Positions 37,490 to 48,716 of a DNA stretch of 64,000 bases are shown here, one piece after another. Every line of letters starts with the position of its first letter. The first letter of the stretch is position 1. This DNA is from Sympetrum striolatum (lineage: Eukaryota; Arthropoda; Insecta; Odonata; Libellulidae), in the NCBI GenBank assembly GCA_947579665.1, contig OX388349.1, forward strand, positions 26,816,459 to 26,880,458. The letters run 5' to 3'. Under the pieces are notes generated by a model. The model saw nothing but the letters and a program-made list of their open reading frames with translations, searched no databases and was not told the DNA's origin. A program made the position numbers and the translations under genes.

Positions 37490-40400
37490 AATATTCGTTG
37501 ATGAAGATTCATGACGAAAGCATTTATGGTTAAGTATTACCTACTATCATTATTTTAAAAATATATTTAAATTATGAATGGGACAAGATTTTTTTGGGTA
37601 GATATAGATAAATAGACATAGATAGGGTATATCTTTATGGTCCCATGCTTTGCATATATATCCGAAATTTTTCTTGAGATCGTAAAGCTAATGGAAATTG
37701 TAGAATTCAAGAAAGGGTATTATAAAGGTAAAGGAAACCCTATTCTCTGAGTGGAATTTATGGGTTAGTGTTTAGGTATGGAGTAAAAATAAACATGCTT
37801 ACATAATGTATTAACAAATGTAGTATAGAGTTTTTAATAAGAAAATACTCTTTGGTGAATATATTAACAGATTTAAGGTATAATTATCAAACCTCCGCGG
37901 GATCATGGCAAAAGCAATTAAAATTTTCCCCAAATTCTCCTCCATGTTAATATTAAAAATAGACGATGAAAAGATGAAAGAAACGGAAGGAATCACATTA
38001 AATGTATGTAACGTGTGCATTCAGGTTTGTAACATTGATCTGAGAAAGGTGACTATGAATATCGACGCCCATCAGGAAGTGGGTAAGGCGTGAAAGCAGA
38101 AATAAATTTACTGTTAAAGTAGTTTGAGGATGTTACTTGTTTTTTCTATACCGTGTCTATTTACAGAGGCAAGAAAGTTCACTCATCAGCTTCAAGTGCT
38201 TTCCATCAATCTCCTTTAAGCGAATCTGTTTTTATCACCGAGAGCAATAGTGTAAGACATTTAGACAATGAGCAAACGGTGAGAGGTGAATGTCTCCTCT
38301 GAGTCGGAAAAGGGAGATGTGTCCGGAAATGAGAATCGGTGCAGACGAGGGACTTAAAGATGAGATCGGAAATGGAAGAACTCTGAGAGGAGGAATCGGT
38401 AAAAGTAAAGTATCAAATAGAGATCTGAGAGATTATCGGACTTGGAATAAATGAGGTTTTAAAAATGTCGTTTGTACATCGACAGCTATTAATTTTAGTA
38501 AATCGTGTAGGTTAATGCGTCTTCGGAAGAAAAAATAGATGCTATGCGTCCTTTTTGTTACCATGGCATTGATCCGTAATATATTTCGTTCCGGTTTTCG
38601 CTACTGCTCAGAAAGAAATTAAATATCGGTTACGTTCCGGTTTCGCTCAATTAGCCAATTTCTAACTGGTTCAAACCGTTTTTTTCGGTTCCATAGTAAT
38701 TTTAATATTATGTACTCCGAAGGTCTGATGTATCATTTCATGCTTTTCCCGTTTGCACTAAATTATACTAAATTGAATAAATCATAGTAATTGTTACCTG
38801 TTAGTCGTAGTAACACATGTTTAATATACTATCCTCTAATTCCGTTAAGTAAAATATGCATTAAATTCAATTGCAGAAACCTAGACTTTGTGGAACTCCG
38901 TTACGGGAAGCATGGCAAAATAACTTAGCAAATTTATGTTTTCCTGGTAGAACTTTGCTAGGTTATTTTAAATAAGCACAGTTTAAGACTTGAAATCGGA
39001 GCAGAATAAATATTTACACCCAAATCTTTAATTATTTTCAATACAAACCGCATGTTTTTTAACTTCCGTACTGATTTCTTGAACATTTTAAATTTACGGT
39101 GACATTTTTTATGCATTTGATGTATATGATTCATTTTTATTAATGTCAAACTGAGCTGAAAACTTCTTGTAGTAAACCGTGCATCAGGATTCACCAACTG
39201 AATATATTAAGTTATGTTGTCATGAATTAAGTGAAGGTTAGTTACTGACTAAGTAATAAATTCTTAATACTTTTCTTCATCCTTGGAAACCCAAAATCAA
39301 CGGAAGTCTTTCAATTACCACGAGAATAAGAGCAATACTTTTGCGAAACGTCAGTAGCACGTCCAAGAAAACAAACTTCATCCCGTTATCTACAAGCTTA
39401 ACCACTCAATCTGTGAAGACAATTGAAAAACCCTCCATCTCTGAGTCAGAGGCTGTTTGTTAAAAACAACCATTGAACTTGGAATTGCCCATTACATCCG
39501 AAGCCACTCGTGCGATTCTTCTAATTCGTCCATCTCTCCATAAAATGAAAATACCTGGGTCTTCATCTCCACTACAGCGATAAAAGAAAACAGTTTGGGA
39601 AAGTCGAAGAAGGAATCTCCCCAAGTCTCTTTCTTTTGGATTCACAGAACTCGTTAGGAGTTTTCAAGGTCCGAAAATTAATCAGTGTTGTTTCTCAAAC
39701 TCTTCCCTCTAATATAAAATTAGTTTTACTCGATACTGGGGAAAGTGAACCATGGAGACTAAAGTCGTCCACAGTTCTGAGTGCGAAAGCTGGAATCTTT
39801 TAGAAGCAACATTGCCTATCTCTGTATCTTGGATCCATTCATGAAGTAAGTGTGGTATATCAAAGGCCTTCGATCAATTATTCGTTAAAATTATCCTCTT
39901 AAAGCATACCTTTATTTGTAGACTACATACTTTTTACTGTACTCGATACCGTAATTTTAATTTTGCAAATAGTCGTAAGCCTTGGTACATAGATAATTAG
40001 GCAGAAATATAGGCACAAAAAACATTCTAAAATATGTAATTCATTTGAGAGAAAATAGTGACGATATTAGTGACAAACTTGCGCTTTTCTTTTATAATTT
40101 TATGAATAATAAAACCAAGATTACATTGCTTATTAAATTTTTAGGGGTTACAATTTCGGATTTCATTTTCAATCTCAATCTGTAATGCGGGATTTACTAT
40201 TGCCTGATTTATTCATATCATAGAAAGAATTGTATCAAATTTTACTGGCCATAATTAGCCAACGTGTTAGATGAAGTTGTGGTCACTCGGCTGAATTTCA
40301 GATTTGCAGCGAATGTGCTATGTTGGTTAATCGAGGAATAATTATTGTCGGCGTGAACCTGTTAAACCTCCTAAATCCCTCCAACTGAAGTTAAAAGTCA

Positions 40401-42840
40401 ACAGAAGCAAAAGAAGATCGTTATCCTGGAAAATATACGCATTATTAATGCAATAGACTCATTAAATATAAAAATAAATCCATAAGAACTGAAAATGTCA
40501 TTTTGTCTACTGAAGAAGGTGCTCCGGTTTTATTTTTTGTTACAGGTTGATTTGATATTCCAGATATTCCATTAAAATTGCATGCTTGAGCTGTTAAGAA
40601 CCCGAAGGAAATCGGTTTCTTTGAAATTGCCCCATATCGAGTTTATTCCCAAAGCGTAACCGCTCAGGTGAAAGCTGGTTTTATGAATAGAAGTGGTTGG
40701 TCACATTTTGGTGCCAGAAAATAGTATCAAAAGAACTGATTTAAAACGAATCGATTTAAAAGTTGGCCCCTGGAATATTGGAATGATTGAGTTACTGACG
40801 ATCAGAGCCTTGGATTTTATCTAAGACAATTTAGCTAAGAATCCCCTACGTTATTCTAGTTTTGGTTGTTGAATACATGTAAACTTCATTTTAATTAACT
40901 TCATTAGTGATCAATTTGTAATTCAGCGACATATTTCTCGAAGCTGTACTTAATAACCGAACTGAGTTTTGCAAAACATCAGTTAATATATTATTTCCAA
41001 CCTTTTATGTATTTATGGCTGAATTGTGAATAAGTCCTTTGTAAAATTCAACCCTTTATTAAGAAAGTAGAACGATATACAATGTATATTGTGCATATGT
41101 TATATTACACATCTTATGATATCATACCCCAAAAAGGGTTAAGATGGCTAATTAATAAATTTGAAATACAATAAAAATTTTTAAGAACACAGATAGAGGA
41201 AGAAAAAAATTGTGCGTGTTTTGTACTTGAATATTATTTGATGATGAATTCTTTTTTCATGAATGGTTTAGAATGAAGTGATTCGTCTACGAGTATTTCA
41301 TGAAAATTTTACTTTAAATCTTGCGTTTAGACTCATATCATAATTTACCAAACGCTAAAAGAATTTATCTTATTCTCTTATTTTTCTTCAGTGAATTAGT
41401 CAAAGTTGAACCTTATTTTTTTAAATACCTAACCTGAAAAAAATGTGCGTCTCTTGAATACTTTACTATAATAAGACTCAGGACATGATGATTAGGACCC
41501 GTAACAAAAACTGGGAAAACTCGACAATCTAGATTTAACACAAATTAATTCTTTTATAGCAGTACGACGGGAATTTAAACATTTGGGAGTATGCTTGGCA
41601 TATATAAAGGATAGTTAATCGAAATCGTCCTTGTTTCCAAAATTGGCGAGATATATTGGTGACGGACGTGGGTGATTCTTTTTTCTCCTTTAATTCCTCA
41701 TGCAATAGGAAAAGTTTCCAGCCCAATAACAAAAGAACTGACTCGGGAAGTCTTTCTAGTTTCGTACTCTCAGTTTTTTCCTTCGTCTGTCTCTCCTCTG
41801 GATCCTCTTCCAGCAAATTGCCTTCCTTATTCGAGCCGATGAGTGGAAACGTTTACTCGAGTGAGAAAGAGAAGAAGGGAAAAAGGGGATTAGATTTAGA
41901 TAACGTGCGAAAGAAGAAGGAAGTGGGAAATGGATGGAGTATGTAGAACAAAACTTCTCAGCCCATTTTCGTAATATAGCTGCTTATAGTTGTGAACTAG
42001 CGATGTACGCTAGAAAAATAGCAAAACTTAGTATCCATTATATATAATTTATAGACCACTTCTCATGGTAAAATGCAATTTATGACATATGAAATAACTT
42101 TGTCAGAGTATCAATATTTAAAAATATTAAAAACGAAAATTTTACAACACATTTATCTATTTGGATTTATTTAACTTCATTCTCTAAAATACCGAAGCAT
42201 TTTACGGATTGCATAACTGCTCAATTTTCATTTCTTTACTTAATTTGCCTTCAAATGTGTTTCTTAAGTTCCTGTTGGCTCATGAAATATTCAATTTCTG
42301 CGGTAATAATTATACTTGTAGTTAAGTGGTTAAAGTTCTGGAATGAAAGCCGCTAAGTAAACATGAGGAATACGCCAAGTTATCCAGCATGCTGAAATAT
42401 TTCTACTTTGAACATTAGTCGCTAATATAGATAGAAAAACCGAGGGTGTCGCTTGAGAAAAGAATAACTCTCTGAGGTAGGGGGAAAACATTTGATATTC
42501 GATAAAATTCGTTCTTACAAAAAATCGGAATGATGTGAGGTCGAGAGAGAATGGCACCGAATAGTTTACGCAATATTGATTCATATTTGGATATCGGTAA
42601 CTTAAAGAATGAAAAAAATAATGAAAATAGTTAACATACATTTACCTGGATTTCCAGATTTTATAAAAACCAGCAAGGGAGGTGAAAAAGGGTTCCAATT
42701 TGCTTCAGCCCTTATTTGGGTGCTTTTTATGCTAATCTCCCCAGCTTTTACTAATTTTTTTCTCTGGGACATTTTGTGCTCCACATCGCTTTTAGTTTAC
42801 ACTTCCGATCTCCATCAGGAATCCGGGTATAACCATCGCC
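37490..42840. other. AT-rich DNA, no gene recognised
   Basis: No supported gene. A partial 48-bp direct repeat (CGTTCCGGTTTTCGCT at 38586 and CGTTCCGGTTTCGCT at 38634) and purine-rich DNA at 38270-38420 are the only features noted. Confidence 0.45.
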
Positions 42841-43345
42841 TGGTTGGCTAACGGGAATTTATTTCCATTTTCAACCCGACGACCCCGACTGAGAGGTGTC
42901 GAGCTCTCCCTTTTCCCGCTTTCGACGGACTCCATCTTCCGAGAAAATTCTTTCGAAATGCACATTTCGTGACGGACTTTGGAAATTGCTTTCTGCGCTA
43001 CCGTCGGCGACGGGGTGCAGACTCTGACACTTGTTCCTCGAAGCGTTAAGATATGGAAAGCGGAGAGAGAAGTCCCCAGAGGAGCGAAGAGGCAGTCAGG
43101 ATCCATTTATCAGGAAACCCTCGCTCTCGCAGGCTTTCTTTTGTTTCTCGCGGAACGTGAAGGAAAGCGTTTGCCATTTCTGCAGCTCGTTTACTCCGTC
43201 GACGCTTTCTTTGTTGCGTAGAGCGCGTTTTTGCGCGGTGAAAGTGTTGCATCTCTGGAGGCGTTCTAATTTGTCTGTTCGCATCCGCCGCCTTTCTCTT
43301 TGGCTGAGCCGTGAGCTGATTTTTCAGTTCACGGAACGGTAAGAG
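42841..43345. promoter_or_regulatory. CpG-rich island, possible promoter or first exon
   Basis: About 500 bp with many CpGs (for example CTACCGTCGGCGACGGGG, GCGCGTTTTTGCGCGG) interrupts AT-rich DNA. It ends at a good splice-donor sequence ACG|GTAAGAG (GT at 43339-43340), preceded by an initiator-like TCAGT at 43324. Frames up to 110 codons overlap on both strands and carry no motif. The pattern resembles an arthropod promoter plus untranslated first exon on the + strand, but only composition and short signals support this. Confidence 0.28.
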
Positions 43346-45074
43346 AAAATATTGTCGTTTAAAGGGTTGAGTCGTCAAATGGTAAGATTACACAGCTTAT
43401 GATAGAGATTAGAGAAAGGTTAAGGAAAAATTTCAGAATGCTTGTTAAGTAAAGACAAAGAACCCAAAGTATATTGTTTCCTAAACTTATTCCTTGATTT
43501 CATACGACCATCCCCAAACTACTTCCATAATATCTTGATGTTTTAAAATTTAGTCATTTGTAGTGGAATTTGTATCTTTATATTAATCTATATTTTCAAA
43601 TAATATTCCTGTCGATATTAATAAGATTTTTTATTCATTAAATACGACACCATTCCACCAAGTCGTTCTATAGGTGTTAGATTTGATATCTATAAAAGTT
43701 ATTGTTGCACCAAATCCAGAGAATAATATAAAAAGATAATACAAATGGTAAATACATCTACCAAAATTATTAAATGTTGGTTTTATGAGGTTAACTATCA
43801 ATTTAGAACCAGGTAAAATACATACAAGATTAAAAATATCTTCATTTTGGGCTGCTATAACTAAATAAAGCTGCTGAAGAGCTCTTTTTATTTTAAAGAA
43901 TATAGTTATCAATATTTAGCATTATTCATTTAACATTATTTTACTTTATTTAAATTTAATATAATATAATTTCAATTTAGTTAATTAAAATGCCATAAGG
44001 TCAGTTTCTTGATATTGAGCAATGCAATTTCTCTGCCTTTAACCACGTAGTACATAAAATACGGTTCGCTAAGGATTTTAAATTTAATAAAGAATAGATC
44101 GTAATTTTTTTTTAGTTTAAACTCTTTGACGTCATTTACTGTAAGTAAAATACAGTGGATGTTCTACTGGAAATGAAATAGAATCAAACTATTATTCTAA
44201 TAAATTGCTCACTTGCGATATATGCCAATTTTAAGATGCGTTTATGATTTAATATATTAAAATTGCTCTTTATTATCAGCAGCTTACATTAAAAAAACAC
44301 TTTTGACTGATTAAAATTTAGCACCGTCCGTCTAAAGGTCAATAGCTTCCTCGACGAGGACATTATTCTCTCAACCATACGAACTTATAAATTGGATGCT
44401 GTAGAACAAATTACGCAGTCAGGCCGTGGTTCAGGAGGATTGTTATTTTTGCGGTGAGTGATAAACGGTTGAGGATGTTAAGATTGAGATTAAAGGATTA
44501 AGAGAGGGATTTGCATTGGGACTTAAGTACTTCGAGTTGTTAGCACCCTTAACATTTATTGCCTTGATTTTGACAAATGCCACATTAAGGGGTGATTGTA
44601 ATGCCGATCGACGATTGAGTTCTATCCAACTTGATTGGACCGTTAAATAATGTACACTTAGTTACCATTAAAAGTATTTATAATGTATTAAGTCATGTAT
44701 TTGGTTATGTATTAATATAATTATACGATCCCAACCCTACACAACTCAACCCATCCCCATCTGCTGCCACTCTCTCGTTCAAAATCTAATATTACTTTGT
44801 GCATAGTCCTTCAATCGATACCGTCTGCAAACAAGACGCACTCAGTTGTCGTAGTGGTCAGTTGTACAAGCTCTCAGTCGTCGCACGCTCAGTTGTCACC
44901 TCACGAACTCCTTCACCTCACTGAGATCACAAAATGCCTTGGCCATCTAACTCTTTTCACCTGCAGAATTTTTTTTCTGTCCCTACCTTTTCCTCTGTCT
45001 TGATGAATGTATTTTAAAATGTATTCTACCACTATAGTTTATTATTTTACTTATTACTTTCTTCCTTTGTGTTT
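43346..45074. other. AT-rich DNA, nothing recognised
   Basis: No gene. Repeated CAGTTGT/CAGTCGTC words at 44840-44900 form a weak degenerate tandem. Confidence 0.45.
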
Positions 45075-45082
45075 GGTTAGAC

Positions 45083-45378
45083 CAGAGGTTCCCAAAGTGC
45101 GGTCCGTGGGCTCCCGGGAGTTCGCTACAGTATTTTTGGGGGTCGGTAGGCGCTCTATCATTAAATAGAAGATTTCCAATTTTTTTAATATGAAACACTC
45201 TTGCCAATGAAATTCATTTTCTTTTGCTAATGTCTTAAACTAATATTTTTCCTTTGAATTAAAAAAACAATAAATATATGGGTTTATAATATTAATTTTT
45301 GGTTCATGCCAAAACTGAGAAGAGGCCCTGAGTGTTTTCCTCTTTTAAGGGGTCCACGGACCCCTGGGCTAACCACTG
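45083..45378. mobile_element. hAT-type MITE with exact 8-bp target duplication
   Basis: The element starts CAGAGGTTCCCAAAGTGCGG and ends with CTGGGCTAACCACTG, whose reverse complement starts CAGTGGTTAGCCCAG. Inner blocks GGTCCGTGGGCTCC and GGTCCGTGGACCCC extend the inverted repeat. The octamer GGTTAGAC lies on both sides (45075-45082 and 45379-45386) without mismatch. The 296-bp interior has no coding capacity. Family ends CAG-G-TT and an 8-bp duplication identify hAT. Confidence 0.85.
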
Positions 45379-45788
45379 GGTTAGACCATTTTGATTCATA
45401 GTTTATTTACTAGTATATTGATCGGTCTATTTTTTCCTACTTACATTAAAATGTTTTTCTACTTTTTCTTTATCGTATGATATTAGTAATTTCTCTTCCT
45501 CTATTAAAAACTTCAATCTGATTTAATCAGTAAATTTAACTTTATAATCTGTAGATGTAGCAGGTTATTCACACACCCCTTCTAGAGGATGTTTTCTTGC
45601 AGTGGATTTTTTTTTCAAACTCTTAGTTTAGGTTTTTTAATCCAAATAACTTAAAACTTATTTTTACTTTCTCCATATACGAAGTATAGAGAAAGTATTG
45701 TTTTCATGAAAAAAATCGACTTCGAGATTTCAACGGAAATACATGTTTTGGGGTCCCTAGAACACGTTTTGACCATTTTCGGAATGAT

Positions 45789-45794
45789 GTCTGT

Positions 45795-45845
<51 letters not shown>

Positions 45846-45850
45846 TGTGT
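45789..45850. repeat. (GT)n microsatellite
   Basis: About 60 bp of GT dinucleotides with two GTAT interruptions, located inside the inserted element. Frames running through it encode only Thr-His repeats and are not genes. Confidence 0.95.
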
Positions 45851-45854
45851 GACA

Positions 45855-46488
45855 GTGGGCGCTCTAACGTAAAAACTATTAGTCGTATCAATACCAAAAT
45901 TCATATATAGTACTGTTGTGTGTGCTGTCAGAGTTGATTAGTTTTTCAAGTAAATCGGTAAACCGGAAGTCGAGCTTCATTCATCAAAGCTCATTTCCGG
46001 TTTTCAAAATATCTCCATAAATATGATATATATGTATATTGTACACCTAATAAAAGTTTTAGATAATGTGTTTTACTATAACTTTTGTATTTAATATATT
46101 TTTGTATCACCGGTTGATTAGGAGTTATTCGTGAAATACTGATAAACCGGAAGTAGCTGATTTTGTACTTTGTGGGCGCTCTAACATAAAAAGTGTTTGT
46201 TGGATCAACACCAAATTTCATATATAGCATATTAATTAGTGTCGTTAGAGTTGATTAGATTTTGGAGTAAATCGGTACACCGGAAGTCGAGCTTCATTCT
46301 TCAAAGCTTATTTCTGGTTTTCAAAATATCTCCATAAATATTAAATATAGGTATAAACTATAACTTATAAAAGTTTTAGAAAATGTATTTTACTATAACT
46401 TTTGTATGAAACATATTTTTTTATCACTGATTGTGTAGGAGTTATTTGTAAATTACTGATAAACCGGAAGTTGCTGATTATGTACGTT
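45855..46488. repeat. Tandem duplication, 317-bp period
   Basis: GTGGGCGCTCTAAC begins at 45855 and 46172, and GTGGGCGCTCTG at 46489, a spacing of exactly 317 bp twice. Within each unit the order of blocks is the same: CCGGAAGTCGAGCTTCATTC, TTTTCAAAATATCTCCATAA, TATAACTTTTGTAT and GATAAACCGGAAGT. The units have diverged by many substitutions, so the duplication is not recent. Confidence 0.85.
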
Positions 46489-46809
46489 GTGGGCGCTCTG
46501 GGCGATGGGGCGAAAGGCCAATTTCATCGTTTTCCATCGAACATGTCCCGAAAACATTATTTATAATGTTTTTGACGTAAAAGATAATATGATATAAATT
46601 AATCTCTTATCTTCCAAGTTTAGATTGAATATAGAGTTCGAAAATACTGTCGTAGATAAATATTTACATCTTAGGTATGGAGAAAGTCATGTGCTGGCCA
46701 CATCAGATTTTTTAATTTATACGATAGTGAATTAGGTGTATGAAAAGACTTTTAAGTCTCAATCTCGCTATGAATAACGTCTTTCTGTATTATCATTATT
46801 ACATTTTGC

Positions 46810-48420
46810 CATTATAATTATTGTTTGTTTGAAATTCATGATTCATTTTTTCGATGCTCTCGGGGATTTATAATCTTCCATCTTAGACGGCGTTGCTGCC
46901 TCTGCTGGATGTCATTTGTTACCGTCTTAGGGTCTTTACCCCCAAAAATTTCCTATTGCTCCTTTTGCACTACTTTTACACCCCTTCACCCACACAGAAC
47001 TTTATTCAATGTTATCAAGCAGTGCTTCGAACCGTTGTTTTTATTTCATTTCTATTAAACAGCCGCAAATGAAGATGAAAGAAGGTCTCTCTTTGAAGAG
47101 GCATGAATTAAGGAACTTTTCTCCAGTTGTTTGCTGGCGAGAATAAATGACTTCACCTCTATAAAAAGAAAAATTAGCGAGAAAGGAAGGTAAGAAGGAA
47201 GGTCGGAAATGTGAGGTAAAGAGAGCTTGTAGGTTAAAGTGTCTTGCGAGAGGCGTTACTTTTCCCCCGCAAGGAAGATCCCTCTCTAATTTTTTGAGAA
47301 ACTCCGGCCTGATTTATATGAGTGCTTACGGCTTAAATGAAAAGAAAGAAGCCGAGGTCCTGATATGCACTCTCAGGGGTAACTAACTCTTCCTTTTCAG
47401 ATCTTAATCTTACTCTAAGTTAGAGATCTGGTTCGAGATTTTACTTCCTGTGGATGTGACTCACGCTGCCGATCCTCTCGAAAGAAACTTGAAGAATTTC
47501 CATAATTATCAATTTGTTGTTATTATCTGTAAATAGTCATATCACGACTGCTCGGAGGCTGCGTTACATATTTAAAACGCACACCCAGTCCATAAACATG
47601 AATACACAACTTCCATCTTGCGCATGATGAAATATTTTACTCAGTGATGGCTTATTTAGGCATCGCTAATGCCGTCTATTGTATAAATCTAAACTATCAA
47701 ACCTGATGATTCTGGGTCAGTGTAATTTGACCTCAAAATGATTTTTACACGAAGAAGATTATTCAACTTTATTTCTATTTCTGAAAAAATCATACAGCTC
47801 TATACTATCACATCAAAAACTCGTACTCCTCTCCAATTAATACAAGTTGATTACATGGATGTGATCCTAACGTCATTCGTGTACGATATTCCCCCGGCCG
47901 ACCCGGAGTTCTCTCAACGTTTGGAGAGAAACCCTTCAAAATCATTAGGAATAGCTAGGAATCAAAATTATTATTTCATAACAAAAAAAAAACATAAGAT
48001 CTACTGTCTATATACATTTTACAGATTATTCTATGTGTGGTAGAACTGGTTAACTTTTAGTTTGAACATGTGGTTCCCCCCAGAGAGCCCCGTGGGGACC
48101 ATTGTCATTGATAATACTATGTAATTTATCAGGTCGTGGCGCTATTAACAATTTCAAAACTTAATTTCGGTAGCCAGAAAACTATAATTTTGTGATTTAA
48201 TTAAGATAATTTACATGAAAGGTGTCTTTCCATTGAGAAATTGTACCACTTAATGAATCCCCACATAAATAAATAAAATGTTATTTTTATTGTAAAATTT
48301 TTTATTACATATAATCTATTGCATAACGTTTTTGGTAATCATTACCGTTGGTATATTGTAATTGATGGAAGACTTATGTACCTAAGAAAACTAATCAAAG
48401 CAGAAGATTAATTTATTGCA
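46810..48420. other. Intergenic DNA, nothing recognised
   Basis: A moderately GC-rich patch (47080-47480) and several frames below 102 codons carry no recognisable content. Confidence 0.45.
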
Positions 48421-48450
48421 AAACTTGTACAAGTCCACAAAAATAGTTAC

Positions 48451-48500
48451 AAACATTGACCGGTTTCGGCAAGTGGTTATGCCATCATCAGAATACATAA
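48451..48500 (-). ncRNA. Hammerhead-ribozyme-like motif of the Penelope element
   Basis: On the minus strand the order is TATGTATT, CTGATGA, TGGC, a 10-base loop, GCC, GAAA, CCGGTC, AATG. This fits a minimal type I hammerhead: core CTGATGA and GAAA, stem II GGC/GCC, a very short stem III from the palindrome ACCGGT, and predicted cleavage after GUC (between 48459 and 48458). Stem I pairs the bases before CTGATGA with AATG and following bases, including wobbles. The U that follows CTGATGA has no good partner, which weakens stem II. Such motifs are known in Penelope-like elements. Activity here is inferred only. Confidence 0.6.
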
Positions 48501-48532
48501 TGAAGCTTGAACAAAGAGTTTAAAACTAAGCT

Positions 48533-48680
48533 AGGGAGGGGAAGGGGGGAAAAAAAGGGGGGGGAAGGGTGACTGGGATTCGTCAACAAAAAGAAAAGGA
48601 AGGGGGGGGCAAGTTGCGAGAAGAATGAGTGGGAATGGTGGTTATGAGCCGACATTGTATTGAGCAGGGGGGGGGGAGAT
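48533..48680 (+). repeat. G-run tract in the 3' region of the Penelope element
   Basis: Several runs of six or more G (for example near 48545, 48557, 48602 and 48666) occur within 150 bp on the + strand. They appear as C-runs in the element's sense RNA, between its stop codon and the hammerhead-like motif. The + strand could form G-quadruplexes; run lengths may also be prone to sequencing or assembly error. Confidence 0.6.
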
Positions 48681-48716
48681 AAATGAGGAATGAGAGTCAT
48701 TAAGAGCGGAGACCTG

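Larger units (their letters stand above)
45666..46687. mobile_element. Inserted element with ACTTTCTCCAT ends and 317-bp tandem repeat
   Basis: The sequence starts ACTTTCTCCATATAC, forming a small hairpin with the following GTATAGAGAAAG, and ends GGTATGGAGAAAGT, the reverse complement of the start with slight divergence. It interrupts retroposon copy D, which shows it is a discrete insertion of about 1.0 kb. Inside are a GT microsatellite and a tandem repeat of 317-bp period. There is no coding capacity beyond spurious frames. No target duplication was identified, so the superfamily is unknown. Confidence 0.5.
45571..46803 (+). repeat. ATT-tailed retroposon (copy D), split by a later insertion
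   Basis: The 5' block (CACCCCTTCT, TTGCAGTGGA, TTAGGTTTTT; 45571-45660) and the 3' block (TAGGTGTATGAAAAGACTTT, AAGTCTCAATCTCGC, then an AT-rich tail; 46733-46803) match copy A at 4025-4267. The two halves are separated by about 1 kb of unrelated sequence (45666-46687), so a second element inserted into this copy. Confidence 0.6.

Noticed and set aside
39460..39645. 61-codon minus-strand frame with balanced composition
   Set aside because: Short, no motif and no continuation in neighbouring frames.
45704..45904. Thr-His repeat protein
   Set aside because: Translation of the GT microsatellite.
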